A DNA stretch of 64,000 bases from Nitrososphaerota archaeon (GCA_029785615.1 JAFLZH010000001.1:289044-353043); one strand, 5' to 3'. Positions 16,833-24,838 are shown, counted from the stretch's first letter. Numbers and translations: made by a program. The notes: generated from the letters alone by a model not told the origin.

Positions 16833-17246
16833 TTGCCACACGCTTCAACGAAAGGCCCGGCGAGGTGCTCCCTCTGTGGCGCCGAAGAGCCCCGGCCCGG
16901 AGCCTTCCCCTTGGTGGTGGGGGTGGGGAGGGTCTGCCTGGTGGACGGGATGGGCAAGGTCAGCTGCGAGGCCTGCGGAACGGAGGTCAAGAGGGTCACG
17001 TCGGCCATACTGCAGGGAAGGACGTTGTGCCTGACGGACTACATGAAGGAGGTCGAGAAGTACAGGAAGCACATCGTGCAGAGCTTCGACGAGGCCGACC
17101 AGCCTGCCGTCGAGATACTCCAGCGGGCCTACAACGACGCCCCCAACGGGTACACCCTCCTCGCAGTCCGCCGGGGGAGGAACAGCACCCACGCCTGGGA
17201 AGCCGAGTACGAGAAGACCGAGGTATTCCAGATGCGGTGCAGCTGA
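16833..17246 (+). CDS. Small zinc-finger protein of unknown function
   Basis: A TTG start at 16833 (137 residues) is preferred over the GTG at 16818 because the TATA-like cttaaatcgg at 16801-16810 lies 23-32 nt upstream. The N-terminal half has a treble-clef or ribbon-like arrangement, CSLCGAEEP followed by CEACGTEV, with two further cysteines, suggesting zinc binding. The C-terminal half is helical (YRKHIVQSFDEADQPAVEILQRAYN) and ends in a beta-like segment with a terminal Cys. I do not recognise a family; a nucleic-acid-binding or regulatory role is possible. Confidence 0.65.
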   Translation: MPHASTKGPARCSLCGAEEPRPGAFPLVVGVGRVCLVDGMGKVSCEACGTEVKRVTSAILQGRTLCLTDYMKEVEKYRKHIVQSFDEADQPAVEILQRAYNDAPNGYTLLAVRRGRNSTHAWEAEYEKTEVFQMRCS

Positions 17247-17247
17247 C

Positions 17248-17283
17248 CGCTAGACCAACAAACTAACCGCGAGACCAACAAAC
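17248..17283 (+). repeat. Tandem pair of 17-nt imperfect repeats
   Basis: accgctagaccaacaaac is followed directly by accgcgagaccaacaaac, two copies differing at one base. They lie between the zinc-finger gene stop and the TATA box (17295-17304) of the next gene. Position and tandem spacing suggest a binding site for a regulator of the 17335 gene, but they could be a chance duplication. Confidence 0.5.
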
Positions 17284-17334
17284 ATACACACTTTTCCTTA
17301 AACCGCCAGGTGGCCGTCACACGCCCATTCGCCA

Positions 17335-17658
17335 ATGGCCAACGAAGAGATACTGGTCCTCAACAAGCTCCTCCAGGAAATCGAGGACCTCAAGCAGGGG
17401 CTGGACCCTGCGATCCTGTCGGCGTGGTATCAGAAGGTGGCGAGCGACGCCAGAGCCGAGGCCCCCGGGCACCTGATCGATTCCATCGACGTCATCCAGG
17501 ACCCCATCCTCCCCATGAAGTTCGAGTTCAAGACGTCAAGGCGAGCGATACGCTACGTCGTCGACGCCATAGAGCGCAACCTCGACGCCATGCCCATGGC
17601 GACCAGGCTATACTTCCAGAAGGTGGAGGAGCTGATACAGGCTGAGGCCCTCCGCTAG
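17335..17658 (+). CDS. Small helical protein of unknown function
   Basis: A 107-residue, charged, mainly helical soluble protein, with ANEEILVLNKLLQEIEDLKQGL predicted as a coiled-coil-like N terminus and RYVVDAIERNLDAMPMATRLYFQKVEEL as a helical C terminus. No Cys and no known motif. The ATG at 17335 is preceded by the TATA-like tccttaaacc at 17295-17304 and the 17-nt repeat pair, so it is likely transcribed on its own. The clean composition and promoter support a real gene, but I cannot name a family. Confidence 0.65.
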   Translation: MANEEILVLNKLLQEIEDLKQGLDPAILSAWYQKVASDARAEAPGHLIDSIDVIQDPILPMKFEFKTSRRAIRYVVDAIERNLDAMPMATRLYFQKVEELIQAEALR

Positions 17659-17775
17659 CCAGAGCGGCGCGGCGACAAAGAGCGGCTCGGCATCCCTGCG
17701 ACACCAATAGCTACGCCCACGCCGCCCCGAGGCCAGCCCCTCACAGAGGGGCCTTGCCCCGGCCCGAAATCGCCG

Positions 17776-18060
17776 CTACCCCTTCGCCCGCGCCAGGGAG
17801 TATACGATCATCAAGAACCCGACCGCCTGGCAGTAAGCCTGCACAGTGATGACCGCCTCCAGGTCTTTCGCGCCGAAGTTGTAGATCACTCCGGCGACCA
17901 GCGCCCCGAGCGTCACGAAGGCGAAGCCGACCGCCAGGAAGAACATCGCTTGGCTCCTGGTCTTCCCATATGCCTTGCCCGCATAATAGACCACGATGCC
18001 GCCGAAGACGAGGATTAGCGCTTGCGCTATATCGAGATACACAAAGTCCATGACTATCAA
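17776..18060 (-). CDS. Small three-helix membrane protein
   Basis: A 94-residue protein with three transmembrane helices: DIAQALILVFGGIVVYYAGKAYG, QAMFFLAVGFAFVTLGALVAGVIY and VITVQAYCQAVGFLMIVYSLARA. Small proteins of this shape are common in archaea and have no established function. A strong Shine-Dalgarno sequence, GGGAGGTGA, sits just before the TTG at 18060, so that start is favoured over the ATG three codons later. It lies 53 nt after the winged-helix regulator on the same strand, suggesting that the regulator and membrane protein form one unit. Confidence 0.7.
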   Translation of the reverse strand: MIVMDFVYLDIAQALILVFGGIVVYYAGKAYGKTRSQAMFFLAVGFAFVTLGALVAGVIYNFGAKDLEAVITVQAYCQAVGFLMIVYSLARAKG

Positions 18061-18113
18061 GTGTCACCTCCCATGAGTTTTAAAGTCTTGAGCCCGAATC
18101 TCATGGCTGGAAA

Positions 18114-18476
18114 TCAGTCGATCTCCCTCATCGTCCCCCAGAGGCGCTTCAGCTTCTCGGCGACGTCCTCGTTTATCACTGCGTCCACCTTCATCACGCC
18201 ACCGTCGAATGACACGTTCATTGCTCTGTAGGCACTCCTGAGCAGCTCGTACTTCTTACCGTCGGGCGTGATTATTATCCGCTCGACCAGGAGGATCTGG
18301 GCGTCGAGGAGCTCGTGGACCCTCCTGTAGCAGGTGCTCAGGGGTATGTCGTTTTCTTTACTCATGTCCTCGACCGACTTGCTCTTGGGTATGGCAGAAA
18401 GGATGATCTTGCGCGAGTATTCGTCAGCGAGCCCGTGTACCAAGGCCTGGATGCGGGCCGGCTCGGTTATCTCCAA
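18114..18476 (-). CDS. Winged-helix transcriptional regulator
   Basis: A 120-residue protein with an ArsR/TrmB-like winged helix-turn-helix: LADEYSRKIILSAIPKSKSVEDMSKENDIPLSTCYRRVHELLDAQILLVERIIITPDGKKYELLRSAY. The recognition helix should be PLSTCYRRVHELL. The C-terminal part (NEDVAEKLKRLW) is a short helix that may dimerise. A TATA-like CAAATACGAT (18498-18507, minus strand) precedes the start. Its targets may include the downstream small membrane protein or the 192-residue membrane protein on the same strand; this is inference. Confidence 0.8.
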   Translation of the reverse strand: MEITEPARIQALVHGLADEYSRKIILSAIPKSKSVEDMSKENDIPLSTCYRRVHELLDAQILLVERIIITPDGKKYELLRSAYRAMNVSFDGGVMKVDAVINEDVAEKLKRLWGTMREID

Positions 18477-18557
18477 GCTCTGAGAAATCCCACGGCATCG
18501 TATTTGAGCTTAACCGGCGTCGCACGCACGAAAAAATTGGGTGGAAGCAGGACTCAC

Positions 18558-19121
18558 TCAGCGCGTCCTGCTTCGAACTAGGTATCCCAGGCCGCCCAAG
18601 AGCGCGCCGAGGGCCGCCACCAGGATCAGCGCCCCGATGGGGTCAGTGAGGTGGCCGAGTATCTGGACGTGGATCTGTTCTGGGACCAGCCCTTCTCCGC
18701 CGTTGGAGACGGGTGCGCTTGCCCAGCCTGCGAGGTAACCTCCCCACATCATGAGGAACATGGAGCCCGCCACGCCCACGTTCATCAGAAGGAGGTGCGC
18801 CCAGGCGAGCGCGTTTGTCAGACCCTTGTATGGCCTGCCCTGAATCCCTTCGATGTAGAGGTAGAATATTGCTGTGACCGCCATAGCTACGACCCCCACC
18901 ACAAGGAAGGAGATGTAGCCGGTGAAGAACCAGGTCCCGGCACCGTTGCTGGCAATCACCATCGCGGGCGGGTAGTAGTATGTGACCCCAGTGACGTACT
19001 GGAGCGGGTCGAGGATGAGCACGGTGGCGACCACCGCGAAGATCCCTTCGATGACTGCTGCCCAGATGAACCTGCCTGCCCATTTGCTCTTGATTGCGGG
19101 TTGCTGTGTCGTGTTTTCCAT
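18558..19121 (-). CDS. Five-helix membrane protein, possibly heme-copper-oxidase-related
   Basis: ATG 19121 (MENTTQQ) is chosen because a TATA box (CATTATAAACG, minus strand, 19143-19152) predicts transcription starting right there; the track start 19136 is five codons longer. The 187-residue protein has about five transmembrane helices. Histidines occur in or near helices in NALAWAHLLLMNVGVAGSMF and HVQILGHLTDPIGA, a pattern resembling helices of NorB/cbb3-type subunit I, but the full ligand set is absent. It could be a heme- or quinone-binding membrane protein, or unrelated. Confidence 0.6.
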   Translation of the reverse strand: MENTTQQPAIKSKWAGRFIWAAVIEGIFAVVATVLILDPLQYVTGVTYYYPPAMVIASNGAGTWFFTGYISFLVVGVVAMAVTAIFYLYIEGIQGRPYKGLTNALAWAHLLLMNVGVAGSMFLMMWGGYLAGWASAPVSNGGEGLVPEQIHVQILGHLTDPIGALILVAALGALLGGLGYLVRSRTR

Positions 19122-19342
19122 GAACTCGGCGTCCATCCTAGGCGTTTATAATGGCCTGAGACGTTTTTCGCATCTGATAATCAGTTCTGGAGGCGCTCCG
19201 GCTCCTCCGGGCGCTGATGTCGCCTCGGAGTTCTTCCGATCGCTTTGGTCAGGTCGCGCCGACTCCGCGTCACCGCCTGCGCCCCCTCTTCGGCCAGGTG
19301 CGTCCTCGCGTTAGGTTCTCAACTGTGGGAATTGTGAGCGCG

Positions 19343-19353
19343 CATTAAATAGC
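19343..19353 (+). promoter_or_regulatory. TATA-like element for the UspA-CBS operon
   Basis: cattaaatagc lies 28-38 nt before the ATG at 19381. The 4-nt gap between uspA and the CBS gene implies that both are driven from here. Confidence 0.5.
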
Positions 19354-19380
19354 TAAGGGGCCGAAGTGAGACTGACAGAC

Positions 19381-19839
19381 ATGGCAAGCAACGGCAAGGG
19401 GTTCCAGAAAATTGTGGTCGCCTTCGACGGGTCGAAGGACTCGGTGGAGGCCGTCCGGCTGGCGTGCTCGATGGCCGCGAAGTTCGGGTCCAAACTGACG
19501 GTGACCCACGTCTACAGCTCGCCTGCGATGATATTCTCGGGAGGGGCTGGCATACCCATCCCCAACTACGGCGAACTGGATGACGCGGCGAAGGAGGCGG
19601 CGGAGGCGGTCCTCTCCAGGGGGGTCCAGCTCGCGGCCCAGGCGGGGGTGAACGCCAAGGGGGAGCTACTCGAGGCTGCGTCAGTGGTGGAGGCGCTGGT
19701 GGGTTTCGCAACTGACCAGAAGGCCGACCTCATCGTGGTGGGGACGAGGGGGATGACCGGATTCAAGAAACTGATTGTCGGTAGCGTCTCCTCCGGCCTG
19801 GTCGGACACTCTCATTGCCCGGTCCTCGTGGTAAGATGA
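19381..19839 (+). CDS. Universal stress protein (UspA family)
   Basis: A 152-residue single-domain Usp. It starts KIVVAFDGSKDSVEAVRLAC and ends with the ATP-binding motif GTRGMTGFKKLIVGSVSSGLVGHSHCPVLVV (the G-2x-G-9x-G-S/T pattern), so it probably binds ATP. ATG 19381 is preferred over the GTG at 19366 from the TATA-like cattaaatagc at 19343-19353. It lies 4 nt before a CBS-domain gene; both families bind adenosine nucleotides, so the pair may sense energy state together (inference). Confidence 0.92.
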   Translation: MASNGKGFQKIVVAFDGSKDSVEAVRLACSMAAKFGSKLTVTHVYSSPAMIFSGGAGIPIPNYGELDDAAKEAAEAVLSRGVQLAAQAGVNAKGELLEAASVVEALVGFATDQKADLIVVGTRGMTGFKKLIVGSVSSGLVGHSHCPVLVVR

Positions 19840-19843
19840 GAGG

Positions 19844-20275
19844 ATGATCTATGTCAAGGACATCATGGCCAGAAAAGTCAGGACCATAGACGCGGACGCC
19901 CCCATCAAAGAAGCGGCGGGGAAGATGGTGAGGTGGGGCATCGGCGCCCTCGTCATCACGAAGGGCGGGTCCAGGCCGGTGGGGATAGTCACAGAGGGGG
20001 ACATCTCGAGGAGCGTGGCCAGGGGCCTCGACCCGGGCGGCAGCCTGACAACCCTGAGGAGGAAGAAGCTGGTCACGGTCTCTCCGGCCGAAAGGGTCGA
20101 GGTGGCGGCCAAGATCATGTCGGACGCGAGGGTCAAGAAGCTCCCGGTGATGGAGAGGGGGAAGCTCCTAGGCATCGTGACCCAGAGCGACATAGTGGGC
20201 TCGAGCTTCTCCCTGGTCACCTCCCTCAAAGAGATGGTCCAGGCGAGGTACAGGCCTCCGGACTTCGAAATGTGA
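19844..20275 (+). CDS. Paired CBS-domain protein
   Basis: A 143-residue protein made of two CBS domains: IYVKDIMARKVRTIDADAPIKEAA with GIVTEGDISR closing the first, and LVTVSPAERVEVAAKIMSDARVKKLPVMERGKLLGIVTQSDI for the second. CBS pairs bind AMP, ATP or SAM and regulate partners. No catalytic domain is attached. It is cotranscribed with the UspA gene 4 nt upstream. Confidence 0.92.
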   Translation: MIYVKDIMARKVRTIDADAPIKEAAGKMVRWGIGALVITKGGSRPVGIVTEGDISRSVARGLDPGGSLTTLRRKKLVTVSPAERVEVAAKIMSDARVKKLPVMERGKLLGIVTQSDIVGSSFSLVTSLKEMVQARYRPPDFEM

Positions 20276-20340
20276 CCCCGGAGGCTCGCCCCCCACCGCG
20301 GAACTGACTTTAAGCACCTGTCGGAAGGGGCGGTCACGGC

Positions 20341-20661
20341 TTGAGCATCCCAGACTACACCGTGGTGGTAGATTACGTCAGCGAAGGCGAGGTGGCGAAC
20401 CTCATCAGGGGGTATGTCGAGGTGAAAGGGAAGAAGGTCAGGTTCTCCGGTGTGGCCTACGGTCGCTTCGGCGGCCAGAACTTCTCCCCACAGTTCACGG
20501 AGGGGGCGAAGTCGAAGCTCGCGGCCCTCACGGGGGACTTCCCGAAGTTCGAGGAGGATCTCCAGATGCGCCTGGTGAGGGGGGAGTTCGACGCAAAGCC
20601 CGGAAAGGACGAACACCACCATCACCATCACCTGGGCGAGCCGGAGGGGGGTCCCGCTTGA
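20341..20661 (+). CDS. Small protein of unknown function with a native hexahistidine tract
   Basis: A 106-residue protein from the TTG at 20341, placed 24-33 nt after the TATA-like ctttaagca (20308-20316). The body (DYTVVVDYVSEGEVANLIRGYVEVKGKKVRFSG) is alpha/beta without a recognised motif. Near the C terminus is DEHHHHHHLGEPEGG: six consecutive histidines flanked by acidic residues and glycines, suitable for binding nickel, zinc or another metal. The stop overlaps the next gene's TTG as TTGA, so it is cotranscribed with the epimerase. Confidence 0.65.
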   Translation: MSIPDYTVVVDYVSEGEVANLIRGYVEVKGKKVRFSGVAYGRFGGQNFSPQFTEGAKSKLAALTGDFPKFEEDLQMRLVRGEFDAKPGKDEHHHHHHLGEPEGGPA

Positions 20662-21581
20662 ACCTCCTCGTGGGCGGGACGGGTTTCGTCGGGGGGCACC
20701 TGGTGGAGTACCTGTTCCAGCAGGGTGAGATCTCCAAGGGAGCCTTCAGGATGGGGGCGCACCTGAAGACCATGGACACCAACGGGGTCCAGGGGATAGA
20801 GGTCGACCTCTCGGACCACCACTCGATCCACGAAGCCATGGAGGGGGTGGACGCGGTCTACAACCTGGCCTCCCCCATGCCGTATTCCGAGAGCGATTTC
20901 CTGGGGACCAGCACCGTGGGCCTGCTCAACCTCCTGGAGGCGGCCACCGAGGCGAATGCAAAGTGCTTCGTGCACCTGAGCACCCTGGACGTCTATGGGT
21001 TCGGCGCGACGAAGATCGACCCGTCGAGGGAACTCAGCCCGTCGGGGGAATATCAGAAAGCGAAGGCCGAAGCGGAGCGGCTCCTCCTCGAGTTCACGAA
21101 GCGGAGCGCCACACCCAGGATCACTGTGATTCGAGCTGCGAAGGCTTTCGGATCGAGGGACCCGTCGCTGGCCTTGCCCTTCCTCAGGATGATCGAGCAA
21201 GGGAGGGTGACAGTCCCCCGCGGCGGGACCATGTCCTACTCGCATCCGCGGGACATCGCCCAGGCGATGTACAAGGCGACCCAGGGGAACCTACGATCCG
21301 GCTCTTCCTACCTCGTGAAGTCCTTCGACGCAACCCCCGAGGCCCTGGCGAAGGGGCTGTCGTCAGCGGCAGGAAAAGACGCGGAGTTCAAGAAGCAGGG
21401 GCTCCTCTCCGGGCCAGCCATCCCGAGGTACGCTTCAGAGCAGTTGAGGGCGTCCCTTACCATCGACGACCAGCCGAGCTGGGCGGAGCTGGGGTACGCC
21501 CCGCAGTACGACCTGAAGGCCGCCTGCGACGAGGTCGCCGCCTGGTACAAGAAGGAGCCATGGGTCACCGAGAGCGCCTAG
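20658..21581 (+). CDS. NAD-dependent epimerase/dehydratase (extended SDR)
   Basis: A 307-residue protein with the Rossmann motif [19 protein letters not shown], the region [14 protein letters not shown], the serine/threonine stretch HLSTLDVYG and a late catalytic motif in which YxxxK is YQKAKAEAE. The fold is that of nucleotide-sugar epimerases, 3-beta-HSD or dihydroflavonol-reductase-like enzymes; the substrate is unknown. The TTG start overlaps the His6 protein stop as TTGA, and its 3' end overlaps the endonuclease III gene by 22 nt. Confidence 0.85.
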   Translation: MNLLVGGTGFVGGHLVEYLFQQGEISKGAFRMGAHLKTMDTNGVQGIEVDLSDHHSIHEAMEGVDAVYNLASPMPYSESDFLGTSTVGLLNLLEAATEANAKCFVHLSTLDVYGFGATKIDPSRELSPSGEYQKAKAEAERLLLEFTKRSATPRITVIRAAKAFGSRDPSLALPFLRMIEQGRVTVPRGGTMSYSHPRDIAQAMYKATQGNLRSGSSYLVKSFDATPEALAKGLSSAAGKDAEFKKQGLLSGPAIPRYASEQLRASLTIDDQPSWAELGYAPQYDLKAACDEVAAWYKKEPWVTESA

Positions 21582-22252
21582 GCATCCCCCAGCTTCTCAG
21601 GGAAATCAGGGGGATGGTCTATGGCTCCACGGACAGGAGGGCCACCGCCCTCGCCCAGTTGCAGGCAGCCGAGGAGGGGGACCCTTTCCGCATACTGATC
21701 GGGACCATTCTCTCCCACAGGACCAGGGATGAAAACACCACCAGGGCGACTGAAAACCTGTTTTCCAAGTACAAGACGCCCGAAGAGTTGGCGAAGGCAG
21801 ACCCCATCGCCGTCAGCCGGCTCATCAGGCCGGCAGGGTTCTACAGGATGAAGGCGAAGAACATAATCCGGGTGTCCAAGCAGCTGGTCTCCGAGTTCGG
21901 TGGAGAAGTCCCTGAAAGCGAAGAGGAACTGCTGACGCTCCACTCGGTCGGGAGGAAGACGGCGAACTGCGTCCTCGTGTACGCCTTCAACAAGCCGGCC
22001 ATACCCGTGGACACCCACGTCCACCGGATTTCGAACAGGCTCGGGCTGGTGAAGACGAAGACTCCCGAGGAGACCGAGGCTGGGCTCGTCAAGACGGTCC
22101 CCCGCCGCTACTGGCTTGAGCTTAACGACCTGTTCGTGAGGTTCGGGCAGACCACCTGCAAGCCCATCGGACCGAAATGCTCGTCGTGCACCATCGCCCC
22201 CTCCTGCGAGTACTACAAGGCCGTCGTTGCACCCCGGACCAAAGATTCTTAG
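21560..22252 (+). CDS. nth: Endonuclease III-type DNA glycosylase
   Basis: ATG 21560, with GGAG just upstream, gives 230 residues; the much longer ORF in the track is a shadow at its 5' end. The helix-hairpin-helix plus GPD-like region is [36 protein letters not shown], including the catalytic lysine after the hairpin and the aspartate in VDTHV. The C terminus has the iron-sulfur loop C-x6-C-x2-C-x5-C ([17 protein letters not shown]). It removes oxidised pyrimidines and nicks abasic sites. It overlaps the epimerase 3' end. Confidence 0.93.
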   Translation: MGHRERLGIPQLLREIRGMVYGSTDRRATALAQLQAAEEGDPFRILIGTILSHRTRDENTTRATENLFSKYKTPEELAKADPIAVSRLIRPAGFYRMKAKNIIRVSKQLVSEFGGEVPESEEELLTLHSVGRKTANCVLVYAFNKPAIPVDTHVHRISNRLGLVKTKTPEETEAGLVKTVPRRYWLELNDLFVRFGQTTCKPIGPKCSSCTIAPSCEYYKAVVAPRTKDS

Positions 22253-22276
22253 CCCCACTTTGGAGGCTGGCGGCCT

Positions 22277-22597
22277 GTGCCGACGCTGGAAGCTTCGAAG
22301 AAGAAGGTCGAGGAGCTCGTCGTGGCGAAGGGGTTCGGCAACTCCCCCGACGAGATCGCCAACAAGCTGCTCTTCGCGTTCATAGAGCTCGGGGAGGCCG
22401 GGGACTCCTGGAAGAAGGGGCGGCCGAAGGAGGAGACCATCGAGGAGCTGATCGACGTGATATTCTACGTGCTTGACGCCTCGAGATTGATCTCCCCCGA
22501 AGCAGACCTCGACGCCGTCTTCGAAGCGAAGTGGACGAAGAACATGACGAGGCCCCACAGGTACGGCGAAGGCTTCAGGGACAAGAAACAGGGCTAG
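22277..22597 (+). CDS. MazG-like nucleotide pyrophosphohydrolase
   Basis: A 106-residue all-alpha protein. The metal-binding pattern FAFIELGEAGDSWKKG (ExxE type) together with EELIDVIFYVLDASRLI (ExxD type) matches the MazG-like/dUTPase superfamily, which cleaves NTPs to NMP and pyrophosphate and often clears damaged nucleotides. The GTG start at 22277 lies 24 nt after nth, fitting a role next to a repair glycosylase. Its TAG stop is nested in CTAG together with the stop of the convergent zinc protein. Confidence 0.75.
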   Translation: MPTLEASKKKVEELVVAKGFGNSPDEIANKLLFAFIELGEAGDSWKKGRPKEETIEELIDVIFYVLDASRLISPEADLDAVFEAKWTKNMTRPHRYGEGFRDKKQG

Positions 22598-22833
22598 TCT
22601 TCCTTCACCCAGGTGACCTGCTTGTCTGCATGGCAGACGTACCCAACGTACCCTGGGCCTCGGCCGTCAGTCACGGTCTCAGTCTTCATCAGGGGGAGAC
22701 CGCAGAGGGTGCACTTCATCTCCGACCCCTCCTGCCTGACCGTCCCCCAGTCGACCATGTAGTACGTCAGCCACATGGGGGATACGTCTGTCTTCAACGC
22801 GACTGCGCTCCAGAGGGATTGGCCCTTAAGCAT
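22594..22833 (-). CDS. Small probable zinc-binding protein
   Basis: A 79-residue protein with CTLCGLPL and a later VCHADKQVTW, which together could make a small Cys/His metal site. The rest (MWLTYYMVDWGTVRQEG) is unremarkable. The ATG at 22833 is only about 15 nt from the shared TATA element, so a later start (TTG 22797 or ATG 22776) is possible. The stop shares CTAG with the convergent MazG-like gene. No family recognised. Confidence 0.55.
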   Translation of the reverse strand: MLKGQSLWSAVALKTDVSPMWLTYYMVDWGTVRQEGSEMKCTLCGLPLMKTETVTDGRGPGYVGYVCHADKQVTWVKED

Positions 22834-22845
22834 GCGCTCCGGTGA

Positions 22846-22856
22846 GGATTAAATCC
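22846..22856. promoter_or_regulatory. Near-palindromic TATA element between divergent genes
   Basis: ggattaaatcc reads almost the same on both strands and lies 24-34 nt before the acyl-CoA dehydrogenase ATG. It may also serve the minus-strand zinc protein gene. Confidence 0.45.
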
Positions 22857-22879
22857 GGGCCCCCCTCCGGTGGCCAGCC

Positions 22880-24103
22880 ATGGAAACGCTGTTCCAGTCC
22901 TCGGTGGACGAGGTGGACCGCCTCGTCGGGCTCGGGGAGGAGGAGAAGGTGCTCCTCCAGGACGCCGACGCCGCCGCTGCGGAACTGCTCGTCTCTGAGT
23001 TCGAGAAGTACGTGGAGAGAAAATACAACCCCGAGATAGCCGGGGTGCTCAGGCGGCACAACCTGATGGGGGTCCCGATAGCCACGAAGTACGGGGGCCG
23101 GGGGGCGCGCCAGCTCGCCGAGGCCCTCTTCCTGGAGAGGATGGGGCAGACGGGGATGGGGGTCATCACGCTCGCGGACGTCCACATGTGCCTAGGGAGC
23201 CTCGCTGTCCAAGACTGGGGGAGCGAGGAACAGAAGGACAGGTACCTCCCTGCGGCGGCGAAGGGCGACGTCCTGTTCGCCTACGGCCTCACCGAGCCGG
23301 AGGCCGGCTCCGACCCCGGGTCGCTGAAGACCAGCTACGCCAGGGAAGGGGCTGGGTTCAGGCTGACGGGGTCGAAGTATCTGATCTCGAACGGCTCGAT
23401 CGCGACCAACATGATAGTCTTCGCCCGACCCCAAGGCGACTCCAAAGGGGTCACCGCCTTCTTGGTCGACACCAAGCGGGAGGGGTTCAGCGTAGACATG
23501 AGGCTCGAAGAGAAGATAGGGCTCTTCACCTCGGACACGTCCCTGGTCAGCCTCGACGGGGCGTTCGTGCCAAAGGAAGACGTGCTCGGTGAAGAAGGGA
23601 AGGGGCTCTCGGTCGCATACTCGGCCCTCCTCAACGGCCGGATAGGCATCGCGTCCGGGTGCCTCGGGGTGATGGAGGACTGCCTCAACCAGGTCAGGGA
23701 GCGGACCACGTCCAGGGTGCAGCACGGGAAGGAGATAGCCAGGCACCAGCTGATCCAGAAGCACGTCGCCTTCATCGAATCCAGCCTCGAGGCGTGCAGG
23801 TGGCTGGTCTACAGGGCAGCGCTGAAGAAGGACGAATTCGGAGGCTCCCCCAGGGACGTCTCGCTCCGCTCGGAGGCGGACAGGCTCTCCGCGGTGGCGA
23901 AGTACATGTCGTCAAGGTGCGCCTTCGAGTCGGCGGACAGGGCCGTGCAGTGCTTCGGGGGGTTCGGATACTCGATAATGTCCCCCGTCGCAAAGCACTT
24001 CCTGGACTCCAGGGTCGCCAGGATCTACGAGGGCACCGACGAGATAATGGAGCTCAAGATAGCGTCGTCGGTCCTGGGGAAGCAGTTCGAGGCGTACAGA
24101 TGA
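22880..24103 (+). CDS. Acyl-CoA dehydrogenase
   Basis: A 407-residue FAD-dependent enzyme of beta-oxidation or amino-acid/acyl-CoA breakdown. Motifs are AYGLTEPEAGSDPGSLKT (FAD/substrate region), LTGSKYLISNGSIATNMIVFA, a C-terminal helical domain with QCFGGFGYSIMSPVAKHFLDSRVARIYEGTDEI, where the EGT(D/S)EI motif carries the usual catalytic-loop Glu. The acyl chain is not predictable. It has its own TATA element. Its stop overlaps the following small membrane gene as ATGA. It points to heterotrophic use of acyl compounds. Confidence 0.93.
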   Translation: METLFQSSVDEVDRLVGLGEEEKVLLQDADAAAAELLVSEFEKYVERKYNPEIAGVLRRHNLMGVPIATKYGGRGARQLAEALFLERMGQTGMGVITLADVHMCLGSLAVQDWGSEEQKDRYLPAAAKGDVLFAYGLTEPEAGSDPGSLKTSYAREGAGFRLTGSKYLISNGSIATNMIVFARPQGDSKGVTAFLVDTKREGFSVDMRLEEKIGLFTSDTSLVSLDGAFVPKEDVLGEEGKGLSVAYSALLNGRIGIASGCLGVMEDCLNQVRERTTSRVQHGKEIARHQLIQKHVAFIESSLEACRWLVYRAALKKDEFGGSPRDVSLRSEADRLSAVAKYMSSRCAFESADRAVQCFGGFGYSIMSPVAKHFLDSRVARIYEGTDEIMELKIASSVLGKQFEAYR

Positions 24104-24342
24104 CGCAGGGCCCCATGGACCATCACAGCAGGCTGCGCAGGTTCTCCCTGGTCGTGGCAGTTCTCGGCGCCTCCCTGTCGACCGCCGTCACCGTCATGAA
24201 CAGGTTCTATTGGGAGCCTGGGAACCTCGCGGTCCTAGTCGCGAACCTGGCCATCCTCGCCATCTTCGTTGCACTCGGTGCAGCCTCAGCCGCGCCGCGG
24301 GGGCCGCGCGGGCTTCTGGCCAGGGCCGCGCTCCCCATATGA
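24100..24342 (+). CDS. Small two-helix membrane protein coupled to acyl-CoA dehydrogenase
   Basis: An 80-residue ORF whose ATG overlaps the dehydrogenase TGA as ATGA, so it is probably translated by coupling. It is not listed separately in the ORF track because a longer shadow ORF absorbs it. It has two hydrophobic helices (FSLVVAVLGASLSTAVTVMNRF and LAVLVANLAILAIFVALGAASA) and a basic C terminus. The function is unknown; it could anchor the dehydrogenase or an electron-transfer partner to the membrane (inference). Confidence 0.6.
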   Translation: MTQGPMDHHSRLRRFSLVVAVLGASLSTAVTVMNRFYWEPGNLAVLVANLAILAIFVALGAASAAPRGPRGLLARAALPI

Positions 24343-24391
24343 CGTTCCGCCGTCGGATAGGGGTTATATCGCCCGGGAGCGCCGGTTCGCC

Positions 24392-24838
24392 ATGCAACTC
24401 CACCTCGACGGGTCGACCGTCATCAACGCCCCCCAGAGCAAGGTGTACGCCCTCCTCACCGACCCCAATTTCATAGCCAAGACACTCCCAGACGCCGAGG
24501 ACGTCCACGTGCTCGACGCCCAGAGCCTGGAAGCAAGGATGAAGCTGAGGGTCGCGGTGGTGTCGAGCGCGCTGAAGGTGAAGATGAGCATCTCGAAGAC
24601 CGCGCCCGGCTCCAAGGCGACGTTGGTCGCGGAAGGGACGGGGAGCGGGAGCGCCATGAAGATCACCAGCGTCTTCGACCTGGCTGGGGGTTCGTCAACC
24701 ACCATGGGCTGGTCGGCGGACGCTGAGATAACGGGCGTGATGGCGGGCCTGGGCTCGTCCCTCCTGAAGGGCTTCGCGACCAAGAAGGTGGCCGAAATCT
24801 TCGAAGGGATCACCAAGGCAATCGAAGAGGCAGCCTGA
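24392..24838 (+). CDS. CoxG-like SRPBCC-domain protein
   Basis: ATG 24392 (MQLHLDGSTVINAPQSKVYALLTDP) gives 148 residues and follows a TATA-like gttatatcg near 24363-24371. The sequence follows the CoxG (carbon monoxide dehydrogenase subunit G) pattern: an N-terminal INAPQSKVYALLTDPNFIAKTLPDAE, central beta strands and the C-terminal helix GFATKKVAEIFEGITKAIE. CoxG proteins bind hydrophobic ligands or help recruit CO dehydrogenase to the membrane. No CO dehydrogenase subunits occur nearby, so the role here is open. Confidence 0.8.
   Translation: MQLHLDGSTVINAPQSKVYALLTDPNFIAKTLPDAEDVHVLDAQSLEARMKLRVAVVSSALKVKMSISKTAPGSKATLVAEGTGSGSAMKITSVFDLAGGSSTTMGWSADAEITGVMAGLGSSLLKGFATKKVAEIFEGITKAIEEAA

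Noticed and set aside
20963-22252. 429-residue version of endonuclease III
   Set aside because: The first 200 residues overlap the epimerase in another frame and are not protein-like; the real start is ATG 21560 with a Shine-Dalgarno sequence.
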